Notes under the pieces: generated by a model
The model's input: only the letters and a program-made list of their open reading frames with translations
The model's database searches: none
What the model was told of the DNA's origin: nothing
Made by a program: the position numbers and the translations under genes
DNA from: Rhodanobacter sp. Root480
GTDB taxonomy: Bacteria > Pseudomonadota > Gammaproteobacteria > Xanthomonadales > Rhodanobacteraceae
DNA: 64,000 nucleotides
Assembly (NCBI RefSeq): GCF_001426645.1
Contig: NZ_LMEX01000002.1
Span: forward strand, 268,322-332,321
Reading direction: 5' to 3'
Part shown: positions 30,478 to 39,023 of the stretch, in pieces
How positions within the stretch are numbered: the stretch's first letter is position 1
Layout of the letters: every line of letters starts with the position of its first letter

Positions 30478-31326
30478 TCAACTGCCAAGAATGGTGCGCA
30501 CGTCCAGCAGCTCGGGGAAGAACTCCAGCTCCAGCGCTTTTTTCAGGAAACCCACGCCCGACGAGCCGCCGGTGCCGCGGCGGTGGCCGATGATGCGTTC
30601 CACCGTCTTCATGTGGCGGAAGCGCCACAGCTGGAAGCTTTCCTCCACATCCACCAGTTGTTCGCACATGTGGTATTCGGGCCAGAAATCGGCGCGATGC
30701 TCGTAGATGCGCTTGATCGCCGGCAACAGCGCCTCGCTGCGCTGGTACGGCTGGGCCCAGTCGCGCTGCAGCAGTTCCGCCGGCACGGCGTGGCCGCGAC
30801 GCGACAGGTAGCGCAGGAATTCGTCGTACAGGCTCGGCGCCTCCAGGATCTCGCGAAGCGCGGCCTGGGCCACCGCATCGTGGGCAAACACGGCCAGCAT
30901 CGCCGGCTGCTTGTTGCCCAGCAGGAATTCGATCTGCCGGTATTGCAGCGACTGGAAGCCCGACGACGGGCCCAGGGCGTGGCGGAACTCCAGGTACTCC
31001 GACGGCGTCAACGTCTCCAGCACCGCCCACTGCTCGAACAGCTGGCGCTGGATCTGCTTCACCCGGGCCAGCACCTTGAGGCAGGCATCGATCTGGTCAT
31101 GCTGCAGGTGATCCACCGCGGCCTTCATCTCGTGGATCATGAGCTTCATCCACAGCTCCGCCACGTGGTGCTGCACGATGAACAACATCTCGTCGTGATA
31201 AGGCGGATCGCTCAACGGCCGCTGCGCCGACAACAGCGTGTCCAGCTGGAGGTAACCGCCGTACGTCATCCGCCCGTCGAGATCGGTCTGGATGCCCTCC
31301 TCAAGCTCACGCTGGTTGTCGCTCAT
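30478..31326 (-). CDS. kynA: tryptophan 2,3-dioxygenase
   Basis: A 282-residue haem dioxygenase that opens the tryptophan ring to N-formylkynurenine. Family segments include [16 protein letters not shown], the substrate-binding [14 protein letters not shown] and [16 protein letters not shown], and the haem-ligand region [22 protein letters not shown]. The start [11 protein letters not shown] has GGAATCGGC before it; an ATG five codons upstream is an alternative. No kynureninase or formamidase gene is seen in the window. It diverges from the pyruvate dehydrogenase operon. Confidence 0.95.
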   Translation of the reverse strand: MSDNQRELEEGIQTDLDGRMTYGGYLQLDTLLSAQRPLSDPPYHDEMLFIVQHHVAELWMKLMIHEMKAAVDHLQHDQIDACLKVLARVKQIQRQLFEQWAVLETLTPSEYLEFRHALGPSSGFQSLQYRQIEFLLGNKQPAMLAVFAHDAVAQAALREILEAPSLYDEFLRYLSRRGHAVPAELLQRDWAQPYQRSEALLPAIKRIYEHRADFWPEYHMCEQLVDVEESFQLWRFRHMKTVERIIGHRRGTGGSSGVGFLKKALELEFFPELLDVRTILGS

Positions 31327-31650
31327 GCCGATTCCATGCATTACAAAGCGGCCATGGTAACGGCTGCCCGGCGGTGCGGTCTTGACCTATGGCAGACGTA
31401 TCGATCCGGGCGGGCAATTACAATGTTCGTTCCGCGCCCTGAGGAAGCGCCTGAAAACCTCCACACAACAGAGGCTTACACGATTTTCATACAGTGACCG
31501 ATGTTGCGCTGTACCTTGCCGCCCCACGAACGGGCCTGTTATCAAGCGCGGTCTTGTCTGGGCGGTTTCGTGCGCCGGGATGATTTTTCAGCTGCCATGG
31601 CGCCATCCACCGCCTTTGTTCCCCCTAGATTCCCCACCTCGGAGCGAGTC
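31327..31650. promoter_or_regulatory. divergent gap between kynA and pdhA
   Basis: A 324-base intergenic region. The best promoter-like element toward pdhA is TACAAT at 31419-31424, a good -10 without a clear -35 at standard spacing. A TTGACC at 31382-31387 is too far away to pair with it. It contains no convincing gene, repeat or palindrome. An unusually long leader for pdhA (over 200 bases) would follow if that -10 is used. Confidence 0.35.
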
Positions 31651-32736
31651 GTGACTATCGCCGCCAAGTTTGAAATTGAATACCTGCAATACCTCGATGC
31701 CGAGGGCAAGCAGATCCGGGACGACCTGCCCGCGTTCGCCAATGACCTCGAGCACATGGTCGGGCTGTACAAGACCATGCTGTCCACCCGCGTGTTCGAC
31801 GCCAAGTCGGTGGCGCTGCAGCGCACCGGCAAGCTGGGCACCTACGCCAGCTGCCTGGGCCATGAAGCAGCGCACGTGGGCGTCGGCAGCGCCATGAAGC
31901 CCGAAGACGTGCTGACCCTGAGCTATCGCGAATACGGCGCCCAGCTGTACCGCGGCGTGCAGCCGCGCGAGGTCTACATGTACTGGGGCGGCGACGAGCG
32001 CGGCAACGATTACCAGCGCGAGCCCGCCCGCCACGATTTCGCCTGGTCGGTGCCTATCGCCACCCAGTGCCTGCACGCGGCCGGCTCCGCGCTGGCGTTC
32101 AAGATCCGCAAGGAACCGCGCGTCGCCGTCTGCACGGTGGGTGATGGCGGTTCGTCGAAGGGCGATTTCTACGGCGCCATCAACATCGCCGGCGCGCAGA
32201 ACCTGCCGATGGTGGCGGTGATCGTGAACAACCAGTGGGCGATCTCGGTACCGCGCCGGATCCAGTCCGGCGCCTCCACGCTGGCGCAGAAAGGCATCGC
32301 CGCGGGCCTCGACTGCATCCAGGTCGACGGCAACGACATCATCGCCGTGCGCAAGGCGATGGGCGACGCGCTGGACCGCGCCCGCAAGGGCGAAGGCGCC
32401 AGCGTGGTCGAGCTGGTCACCTACCGGCTGGGCGACCACACCACCGCGGACGACGCCCGCCGCTACCGCGGCGAGGATGAAGTGAAGGAAGCCTGGACCA
32501 AGGATCCGATGAAGCGCCTGCGCAACTGGCTGACCGCCAAAGGCGTGTGGGACGACGCGAAAGAGGAAGCCTGGAAAGCCGAATGCGATGAGTGGATGGA
32601 CAACGAAGTGAACGCCTACCTGGAAACCCGCACCCAGCCGGTGACGGCGATGTTCGACTACATCTTCGCCGAGGTGCCCGCCGACCTGGCCAGGCAGCGC
32701 GACTATGTCCTTTCGCTCGAACAGAAGGGGCACTGA
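31651..32736 (+). CDS. pdhA: pyruvate dehydrogenase E1 component, alpha subunit
   Basis: A 361-residue E1-alpha of the heterodimeric (alpha2beta2) 2-oxo acid dehydrogenase type. The thiamine diphosphate motif runs from VGDGGSSKGDFYGAINIA to the VNNQWAIS asparagines, and the phosphorylation-loop region YRLGDHTTADDARRYR is present. The start is the GTG at 31651 with GGAGCG upstream; upstream in-frame ATGs lie in a region without coding character. With the E1-beta and E2 genes downstream it forms the complex oxidising pyruvate, or branched-chain 2-oxo acids, to acyl-CoA. Substrate choice cannot be read with certainty. Confidence 0.9.
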   Translation: MTIAAKFEIEYLQYLDAEGKQIRDDLPAFANDLEHMVGLYKTMLSTRVFDAKSVALQRTGKLGTYASCLGHEAAHVGVGSAMKPEDVLTLSYREYGAQLYRGVQPREVYMYWGGDERGNDYQREPARHDFAWSVPIATQCLHAAGSALAFKIRKEPRVAVCTVGDGGSSKGDFYGAINIAGAQNLPMVAVIVNNQWAISVPRRIQSGASTLAQKGIAAGLDCIQVDGNDIIAVRKAMGDALDRARKGEGASVVELVTYRLGDHTTADDARRYRGEDEVKEAWTKDPMKRLRNWLTAKGVWDDAKEEAWKAECDEWMDNEVNAYLETRTQPVTAMFDYIFAEVPADLARQRDYVLSLEQKGH

Positions 32737-32737
32737 G

Positions 32738-33718
32738 ATGGCACAGATCACACTGGTCGAAGCAGTCACCCAGGCACTGGCCTACGAGATGGCCCACGAC
32801 GACAGCGTCGTGGTGCTGGGCGAGGACGTGGGCGTCAACGGCGGCGTGTTCCGCGCCACCCAGGGCCTGCAGGAAAAATTCGGCGAACTGCGCGTGCTGG
32901 ACACGCCGCTGGACGAAGCCACCATCGCCGGCGTCACCGTGGGCCTGGCCGCCCAGGGCATGAAGGCCGTGGCCGAAGCGCAGTTCGAAGGCTTCATCTA
33001 CCCGATGATGGAGCAGATCGCCTGCCACGCCGCACGCATGCGCAGCCGCACCCGCGGACGCATCACCGTGCCGGCGGTCTTCCGTGCGCCGTGGGGCGGC
33101 GGCATCCGCGCGCCGGAGCATCACTCCGAGGCCAACGAGCACCTGTTCACCAACATTCCCGGCCTGCGCGTGGTGCTGCCCTCCTCGCCCGCACGCGCCT
33201 ATGGCCTGTTGCTGGCGGCGATCCGCGATCCCGATCCGGTGATCTTCTTCGAGCCCAAGCGCATCTACCGCCAGTACAAGGAAGAGGTGCCCGACGACGG
33301 CGAGGCGCTGCCGCTGGATGTGTGCTTCGTGCTGCGCGACGGCACCGACGTGACCCTGGTGACCTGGGGCTCGCAGGTGAAGGAATGCCTGGAAACCGCC
33401 GATGAACTGGCGGCCGAGGGTATCAGCGCCGAGGTGATCGACGTGGCCACGCTGACCCCGCTGGATTTCGACACCATCGCCGAATCGGTGCAGAAGACCG
33501 GCCGCTGCGTGATCGTGCACGAGGCACCGAAAACCGCCGGCTTCGGCGCCGAGATCGCCGCGCGGCTGTCCGAGGAATGCTTCTACGACCTGCTGGCCCC
33601 GGTCGAGCGCGTCACCGGCTACGACACCCACATCCCGCTGTTCCGCCTGGAAATGAAATACATGCCCAGCGTGGAACGCATCACCGCGGCAGTGAAGCGT
33701 ACATTGGCGGTCAGCTGA
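32738..33718 (+). CDS. pdhB: pyruvate dehydrogenase E1 component, beta subunit
   Basis: A 326-residue E1-beta of the alpha2beta2 type. The N-terminus reads AQITLVEAVTQALAYEM, with LGEDVGVNGGVFRAT. The conserved FRAPWGGGIRAPEHHSE and ANEHLFTNIPGLRVVLPS segments contribute to the thiamine site, and the transketolase C-terminal domain has VTLVTWGSQVKECLE. It begins one base after the alpha-subunit stop (TGAGATG). A repeat-containing 113-base gap separates it from the E2 gene. Confidence 0.93.
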   Translation: MAQITLVEAVTQALAYEMAHDDSVVVLGEDVGVNGGVFRATQGLQEKFGELRVLDTPLDEATIAGVTVGLAAQGMKAVAEAQFEGFIYPMMEQIACHAARMRSRTRGRITVPAVFRAPWGGGIRAPEHHSEANEHLFTNIPGLRVVLPSSPARAYGLLLAAIRDPDPVIFFEPKRIYRQYKEEVPDDGEALPLDVCFVLRDGTDVTLVTWGSQVKECLETADELAAEGISAEVIDVATLTPLDFDTIAESVQKTGRCVIVHEAPKTAGFGAEIAARLSEECFYDLLAPVERVTGYDTHIPLFRLEMKYMPSVERITAAVKRTLAVS

Positions 33719-33727
33719 GCTGACCGC

Positions 33728-33821
33728 CGGGAATCGGGAATAGAGAATGGGGAACAGGCAAAGCAAAATCGCGCTGCCAGCCCGCTCTTCCGATTCCCCA
33801 TTCCCGATTCCCCATTCCCGG
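33728..33821. repeat. inverted repeat of xanthomonad intergenic type
   Basis: GGGAATCGGGAATAGAGAAT-like sequence at 33730-33754 and the reverse complementary TTCCCCATTCCCGATTCCCC series at 33794-33821 can pair over more than 20 bases, enclosing about 40 bases. This GATTCCCCATTCCC type is frequent between genes in xanthomonads. Inside the pdhB-E2 gap it may tune E2 expression or mRNA stability. Confidence 0.7.
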
Positions 33822-33831
33822 ATGAAATCAA

Positions 33832-35259
33832 ATGGCTGATCTCAAGACGTTCTACCTGCCCGACCTCGGTGAAGGCCTGCCCGATGCCACCGTGGTCGAG
33901 TGGCACGTGAAAGTGGGCGACAGCATCAAGCTGGATGCGCCGCTGTGCTCGATGGAAACCGCCAAGGCGATCGTCGACGTGCCCTCGCCCTACACCGGCA
34001 AGGTCACCAAATTGCACGGCGCCCCCGGCGACGTGATCGAGACCGGCGCCGCATTGGCCGAGTTCGAACCGGACCCCAACGCCAAGCAGCGCGCCGAAGC
34101 CGAATCCACCGGCCACCACCACGGCCCGCGCAAGAGCGTGGGCAGCCCGGCCCCGGACAATTCCCGGAAAGTGGTGGCGTCCGATGAAGGCGGCGAAGTC
34201 GCGGTGAAAGGCGTGGATCGCGAGGACGAAGGCACCGTGGTCGGCGCCATGGTCAGCGGCAACACCGTGCATGTGGAACAGGCCGCCTCGGTCGGCGGCG
34301 TGAAAGCCGTGCCGGCCGTGCGCGCGCTGGCGAAAAAGCTGAAGGTCGACCTGACCCGCGTGGCACCCAGCGGCGCCGACGGCGTAGTCACGCTGAAGGA
34401 CGTGAAGAACGCGGCCGCCAACGGCAGCGCGCCCCTGCTCCCCTCTCCCTCCGGGAGAGGGGCTGGGGGAGAGGGTACGGCCGAAGCGCGGCGCTACGCT
34501 TCGCCCGAACCCTCATCCGCCCTGCGGGCACCTTCTCCCGAAGGGAGAAGGGAAGACCAGCGCGGCCCCGTTTCGCTCGCCGGCAAATCCGTCCGCACCG
34601 CACCGCCCTCGCAGCAGGCCAGCGGCCAGCCCGAGCAACTGAAGGGCGTGCGCCGCAACATGGCCCGCGTGATGGCGGACGCCCATGCGCAGGTCGTGCC
34701 CACCACCCTGGTCGACGACGCCGACCTGCACGCCTGGATCGGCAAGCAGGACATCACCGCGCGCCTGATCCGCGCCATCGTGGCCGCCTGCAAGAGCGTG
34801 CCCGCGCTCAACGCCTGGTTCGACGGCAAAAACCTCAGCCGCACCCAGCACCCCCACGTGGACATCGGCATTGCCGTGGACACCGACGACGGCCTGTTCG
34901 TGCCCGCGCTGCGCAATGCCGACGTGCTGGACGCCGCCGGCGTGCGCGCCGCGATCAAGCGCCTGCGCGCGCAAGTGGAAGATCGCTCGATCCCCTCGTC
35001 GGAACTGTCCGGCCACACCATCAGCCTGTCCAACTTCGGCATGTTCGCCGGCCGCTATGCCACCCCGGTAGTGGTGCCGCCGACCGTCGCCATCGTCGGC
35101 GCCGGCAAACTCAGCCACGACGTGGTCGCAGTGATCGGCGGCATCGAAGTACACCGGCGGATGCCGATCAGCCTGACCTTCGACCACCGCGCCGCCACCG
35201 GCGGTGAAGCCGCGCGTTTCCTCAAGGCACTGCTGGACGATCTGGCACAGCCGAACTGA
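33832..35259 (+). CDS. pdhC: dihydrolipoamide acyltransferase (E2)
   Basis: A 475-residue E2. It has one N-terminal lipoyl domain with Lys45 in METAKAIVDV and a peripheral-subunit-binding domain at about 157-198 (VPAVRALAKKLKVD and APSGADGVVTLKDV). A linker follows, then the catalytic domain at about 265-475 with the active-site His452 in FDHRAATGGEAARF. The usual DHRxxDG motif has Thr in place of Asp, as in several one-lipoyl E2 proteins. The linker at about residues 203-242 is encoded by a palindromic repeat. No E3 gene follows; lipoamide dehydrogenase must come from elsewhere. A terminator lies after the stop. Confidence 0.92.
   Translation: MADLKTFYLPDLGEGLPDATVVEWHVKVGDSIKLDAPLCSMETAKAIVDVPSPYTGKVTKLHGAPGDVIETGAALAEFEPDPNAKQRAEAESTGHHHGPRKSVGSPAPDNSRKVVASDEGGEVAVKGVDREDEGTVVGAMVSGNTVHVEQAASVGGVKAVPAVRALAKKLKVDLTRVAPSGADGVVTLKDVKNAAANGSAPLLPSPSGRGAGGEGTAEARRYASPEPSSALRAPSPEGRREDQRGPVSLAGKSVRTAPPSQQASGQPEQLKGVRRNMARVMADAHAQVVPTTLVDDADLHAWIGKQDITARLIRAIVAACKSVPALNAWFDGKNLSRTQHPHVDIGIAVDTDDGLFVPALRNADVLDAAGVRAAIKRLRAQVEDRSIPSSELSGHTISLSNFGMFAGRYATPVVVPPTVAIVGAGKLSHDVVAVIGGIEVHRRMPISLTFDHRAATGGEAARFLKALLDDLAQPN
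34437..34556. repeat. palindromic intergenic-type repeat inside the E2 coding sequence
   Basis: About 120 bp within the E2 linker. Two hairpins, CCCTCTCCC/GGGAGAGGG at 34441-34461 and CCTTCTCCC/GGGAGAAGG at 34531-34551, bound a central segment. This is the familiar proteobacterial intergenic repeat usually found outside genes. Here it is read in frame as PSPSGRGAGGEG and so on, with no stop codon, and adds about 40 residues between the subunit-binding and catalytic domains. Confidence 0.8.
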
Positions 35260-35282
35260 TCGGGCCGGCTATTGCGACGTTG

Positions 35283-35312
35283 AAACCCGGGCATCCCACG
35301 ATGCCCGGGTTT
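35283..35312 (+). terminator. intrinsic terminator after the pyruvate dehydrogenase operon
   Basis: A perfect 12-bp stem AAACCCGGGCAT / ATGCCCGGGTTT with a six-base loop, followed by CTTTCC. It lies 24 bases after the E2 stop and just before the end of the convergent gene, so it may serve both directions. Confidence 0.85.
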
Positions 35313-35334
35313 CTTTCCTACAGAAATCGCGCAA

Positions 35335-35988
35335 TCAATAGTCGCGCACGTCCAGCACGATGAAGCTGCGGGCGGTATAGGCAAGCTCGTCGGACGGCCA
35401 CGCCAGTGTGGCCAGCGCTTGCGTGCCGGCGGTCCACGGCTCGTTGTCGAGCAGGGCCTCGCAGCGCACTTCGCCATCCCCCGTGCGGCGATAGGCCAGC
35501 CGCAACCAGTGCAGCTCGGGCTTCAACGCCTCGTTGTGCAGCGCGGCCTCCATCGCGGCGGGCACCTGGTCGAGCATCTCCATGTCGGTGATGTCCACGC
35601 CGCGCAGCGTGAACGGGCCGATGAACACATCCCAGGTGCGAACACCCATCTCCCAGGAGGTGATCTGCATACGGCGGCTGTCGGTGACGTACCAGCAGGC
35701 GGCCAGCAGTACATGGAACGCATCGCGTTCGAACCCTTGCAGCGCGTCGCGGCAACCAGCCTCACCGCCACCGAAGCCCGCGAAACTTTCCTCGATGCGG
35801 CGCTCCTCGCTCAGCACCACGTCCACGTCCAGCCGACCGGGTTCGCCGGCGACGCCTTCATGCCATTCGGCGCGGATCGCGGGGAAATCGTCGTCGGTGA
35901 CCAGCCAGCCATCCTCGTCCGCCTCCAGCTCCACGCCGTGCTTCTCGAACAACCGCAACAGGTATTTTTGCAGCGCCGCACTTTCCAT
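35335..35988 (-). CDS. hypothetical protein, DUF6348-like
   Basis: A 217-residue cytoplasmic protein without signal peptide or transmembrane helices. It begins MESAALQKYLLRLFEKHGVE and has an acidic N-terminal part. Tryptophan-containing strands such as WDVFIGPFTLRGVDI follow, and the end reads FIVLDVRDY. The composition and layout resemble the DUF6348 family of xanthomonads and actinobacteria, whose function is unknown; this assignment is from memory and moderately certain. It is convergent with the E2 gene across the terminator, and a solitary repeat copy lies upstream of its start. Confidence 0.6.
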   Translation of the reverse strand: MESAALQKYLLRLFEKHGVELEADEDGWLVTDDDFPAIRAEWHEGVAGEPGRLDVDVVLSEERRIEESFAGFGGGEAGCRDALQGFERDAFHVLLAACWYVTDSRRMQITSWEMGVRTWDVFIGPFTLRGVDITDMEMLDQVPAAMEAALHNEALKPELHWLRLAYRRTGDGEVRCEALLDNEPWTAGTQALATLAWPSDELAYTARSFIVLDVRDY

Positions 35989-36020
35989 CGTCGTTCCGTT
36001 CGGTGGGTAAGGATTCCGCA

Positions 36021-36059
36021 GCCGTTCTCCCTGAGCGTAGCGCAGCGGAGTCGAAGGGC
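36021..36059. repeat. solitary copy of the GIY-YIG-cassette repeat
   Basis: GCCGTTCTCCCTGAGCGTAG at 36021-36040 is identical to 23421-23440 in the left repeat pair of the GIY-YIG cassette. It continues to GAGTCGAAGGGC with a shortened centre. It lies between the DUF6348-like gene and the metallopeptidase gene, 12 kb from the cassette, and shows that the repeat is dispersed. Confidence 0.75.
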
Positions 36060-36075
36060 AATCACAGGGGAAAGC

Positions 36076-36594
36076 TCAGCGTTCGCCGCCCGACCCGGGC
36101 AGCTCGCGCCAGGTGAGGTAGATGCGCAAGTCCAGCTCGAGTTGGTGATAGTCCGGCAGCATGTAGGTGCACAACTGGTAGAACGCCTTGTTGTGGTCAT
36201 GCTCTTTCAGGTGCGCCAGCTCGTGCACCACGATCATGTTGAGGAATTCCGGCGCGGCGGCCTTGAACACGCTGGCCACGCGGATCTCCTTTTTCGCCTT
36301 GAGCTTGCCGCCCTGCACGCGCGAGATCGCCGTGTGCAGGCCCAGCGCCCGCTGCACCACGTCGAGCTTGCTGTCGTACAGCACCTTGTCGATGCCGGGA
36401 GCGTTCCTCAAATGTTGCTGCTTCAATGCCGCCGTGTAGGCATACAACGCCTTGTCGCTCTGCACGTCGTGCCGGTCCGGGTAGCGCCGCGCCAGGTGCT
36501 CGCCCAGGCGCTGCTGCGCGATCAGCTCACGCACCTTGTCCTGCAGCGCGACGGGATAGGCCTGAAGGTATTTGAGGGGGATCATGCCGGCCAT
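36076..36594 (-). CDS. YgjP-like zinc metallopeptidase domain protein
   Basis: A 172-residue protein with the metallopeptidase motif VVHELAHLKEHDHNKAFY (HExxH, then His five residues after the second histidine), typical of the YgjP/DUF45 (M48-like) family. There is no signal peptide, so it acts in the cytoplasm. An alternative start at MIPLKYLQ is nine bases downstream. The family is widespread and often linked to restriction or housekeeping genes; the substrate is unknown. It shares the strand with the DUF6348-like gene downstream and the DUF5916-like gene upstream. Confidence 0.85.
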   Translation of the reverse strand: MAGMIPLKYLQAYPVALQDKVRELIAQQRLGEHLARRYPDRHDVQSDKALYAYTAALKQQHLRNAPGIDKVLYDSKLDVVQRALGLHTAISRVQGGKLKAKKEIRVASVFKAAAPEFLNMIVVHELAHLKEHDHNKAFYQLCTYMLPDYHQLELDLRIYLTWRELPGSGGER

Positions 36595-36621
36595 TCTCGC
36601 ATTGCCGGATGTGGTGCGGCC

Positions 36622-38853
36622 TCAGATGTCGAAGCGATAGCTCAGCTTCACCAGCAGTTGCTCGTCGTCGCGCAGCGAGAAAGTGTTGCCGAAGACGCCG
36701 CCGGTGCGGTACGGGTAATCCTCATCCTGCGCGTAGCCGCCGCGGCCGTAGACCACGTACAGGTACGACAGCGGCGCCAGCTCGTAGCGATAGCGGATCT
36801 GCAAGCCCAGGTTGCGCACGCTGAAATCATCGACGTCCTCGGCGCTGGCCACGGCACGGCCGTCGCCACTCACGCGATACGCATCGCGCAGCCGCGCATC
36901 CAGACCGATCGCCTGCAGTTTCAGGCGCAGCTCCTGGCGGTCGTCGATACTCCAGTCGAAACCCGCGTTGAGCTGCAGCGTGTGCTGGTCGAAGCTGCCG
37001 ATCAGGTTGTCGCGCTGCCATACCAGCCAGTCCGGCGTGTGCTCGAAATACGGCCCGGCGTAAATGCTGAAGGCGTCGCTGATGAAATAGGTGGGAATGA
37101 ACTCGATGTCGTAGCCGAGCCGCCGGTTGCCACTGAGGCCCCCGCTGACCACTTCCGCCTCCAGCTCGAACGCCCAGTCGCCGTGGCGTGGGCTGCTGCG
37201 GTCGTAGGCCAGTGCCAGCGAGGGTGGCAGGAAAACGGCGCCATGGCCGCGCGTCAGCAGATCATCCCAGGCGGCCGTGTTGAGGTTGAGTTGCACATCC
37301 TCGGTGGCGCCGTTGCGCAGGTTGCTGGAGCGGCTGATGCGCAACTGGCGGCGCAGGCGCAGGCCGTGGTCGTTGTCCAACCCGTCGATACGGAAGTGCC
37401 AGTCGTGCGAGCTGTAAGCCGAATCGGGCGACAGGCTGGTATTGCGCTTGCGCACTTCCCAGTGGCCGTAGTTGAAATTGTTGCGCTCCAGGTAGCCGAA
37501 GTCGTTGACCTGCAGCTGATCGCCGAAATGCATGCCCAACCACTGCTGGCGCCAACCGTCGCCCATCTCGTAGTCGGCAAGCACGGTGCCGCCGCTGCCG
37601 CGGGTGTGCGTGCCGTGCTGCAGGATGTCGCTGGCCACCGCGTTGGTGGCCACGGTGAGCCGCGCCGTGGGTTGCCAGTGATGGTCGACGCCGACCACGG
37701 TGGCATGCCGGTCCAGCCAGGGGCGGTCGACGCTGGTCAGCATCGCGCCCAGGCTTTGCGTGCCGAAATCATGGGTGACGCGGGCGGCGCCGAAGAAACG
37801 GCCGGCCTCACCGTCCTCGTCCGCCGCGATCACGCCGTAACTGGTGCCGCCCACGCTGCCGTTGAGCTTGACCGCCGCGTTGATGTCGGCCGCGCCGTGG
37901 CCATCGTCGGCCAGCGCGCCGACGCGGCGGGTGTAGATCAGCTGGCTGTTGTCGTCCAGCAGGCTGAAATCGAAAATGCCCTGGTTCTCGGTGAAAAACG
38001 GCCGCTTGTCCCTGACATAGGTTTCGGTGGCGCCGAAATTCACCACCAGGTCGTCGCTTTCCACCTGGCCGAAATCCGGGTTCAACGCGGCGGTGAGCTG
38101 GAACTGCCCGCTGGGCTTCCACAGGATATCGGCGCCTTCCTGGAAGTGGCTGCGACCGCGCACGTTGTCGTACAGGCCGGACACGTACGGCGTCACCGCC
38201 AACAGCGACTGGCTGTAGGCCGGCACCTCCACGCGCTGGAACTCCGACAGGAACCGCGGCCGCTTGAAGCTGGCCGTGGGCCACGCGTCGCGCTCGCCGC
38301 TGGAGCCGGTGACGCGGTCGAGATAGATGCCCAGCGTGCGCTTGCCGTCGCGGCTGGCATGCATCGGCGCGATGTACCACGGAATCAGCATCTCCACCGT
38401 CCAGCCGGCGGCATCCTCGCTGACGGCGTGTTGCCAGTTGCTGTCCCAGTCCTTGTTGAAGTCGCTCTCGTTGGTGATCACGGCATCGTTGATGCCGCCG
38501 GTGGAACTGACCACGAAGTTGTAGCCGGTGCGGCCGGTGCCGTCGAAATCCACCATCAGGTTGACCCGATCGACCTGATCCTCGAAGTCGCGCTGCACGC
38601 GCTGCGGGGTGCGCGGCACGCCGGGTGGCTGGTCGCAACGAAACGCCACCGCCAGACCTTCGGGTGTGGCCAGCAGCCATGCCTCGGTGCGCAACGAGGC
38701 CGGTTCACCGGTCAGTGGCTGCACCTTGCGGAAATCAGTGATGTGCTGCGCGCCCTCCCATTCGGTTGCATCGATGCGGCCGTCGACATCCACCGCCAGA
38801 ACTGGCGCGGATACGGCGGAAATGGCCATGGCGAACAGGCATGCAAGACGCAT
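36622..38853 (-). CDS. DUF5916-like outer-membrane protein with CBM9-type N-terminus
   Basis: A 743-residue exported protein. The signal peptide MRLACLFAMAISAVSAPVLA is followed by a carbohydrate-binding-family-9-like domain (about 25-220; DVDGRIDATEWEGA through MLIPWYIAPM). The long remainder, about 240-743, has alternating amphipathic strands such as FGYLERNNFNYGHWEVRKRN and ends in LLVKLSYRFDI, a C-terminal aromatic residue pattern typical of beta barrels. This is the DUF5916 architecture, often near peptidases or TonB systems, with unknown function. The terminal Phe-Asp-Ile is a slightly unusual ending. Lengths fit the family. Confidence 0.78.
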   Translation of the reverse strand: MRLACLFAMAISAVSAPVLAVDVDGRIDATEWEGAQHITDFRKVQPLTGEPASLRTEAWLLATPEGLAVAFRCDQPPGVPRTPQRVQRDFEDQVDRVNLMVDFDGTGRTGYNFVVSSTGGINDAVITNESDFNKDWDSNWQHAVSEDAAGWTVEMLIPWYIAPMHASRDGKRTLGIYLDRVTGSSGERDAWPTASFKRPRFLSEFQRVEVPAYSQSLLAVTPYVSGLYDNVRGRSHFQEGADILWKPSGQFQLTAALNPDFGQVESDDLVVNFGATETYVRDKRPFFTENQGIFDFSLLDDNSQLIYTRRVGALADDGHGAADINAAVKLNGSVGGTSYGVIAADEDGEAGRFFGAARVTHDFGTQSLGAMLTSVDRPWLDRHATVVGVDHHWQPTARLTVATNAVASDILQHGTHTRGSGGTVLADYEMGDGWRQQWLGMHFGDQLQVNDFGYLERNNFNYGHWEVRKRNTSLSPDSAYSSHDWHFRIDGLDNDHGLRLRRQLRISRSSNLRNGATEDVQLNLNTAAWDDLLTRGHGAVFLPPSLALAYDRSSPRHGDWAFELEAEVVSGGLSGNRRLGYDIEFIPTYFISDAFSIYAGPYFEHTPDWLVWQRDNLIGSFDQHTLQLNAGFDWSIDDRQELRLKLQAIGLDARLRDAYRVSGDGRAVASAEDVDDFSVRNLGLQIRYRYELAPLSYLYVVYGRGGYAQDEDYPYRTGGVFGNTFSLRDDEQLLVKLSYRFDI

Positions 38854-39023
38854 GTCGGGGATTCCGGAAGAAGGCGCTGGATTACGCGAAGGACGATGGC
38901 ACAGCGGGGACGTGCTCACCGGTAGATGCACAGCATGCCCAAAGCGTTTGAGCGTCTCGACGGCCACAAGTCATGCGCCGTGCTCGCTGGCCGCCACTCC
39001 GCCCGCGGCCGCAAACCGGAGAA

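Noticed and set aside
31382-31424. TTGACC with TACAAT as a complete sigma-70 promoter for pdhA.
   Set aside because: The elements are 31 bases apart, far from the 16-18 base spacing, so only the -10-like element was kept as a weak note.
35419-38925. An 1168-codon open frame on the plus strand.
   Set aside because: It runs across three clearly real minus-strand genes (DUF6348-like, YgjP-like, DUF5916-like), has no recognisable domain, and has composition typical of an antisense shadow.
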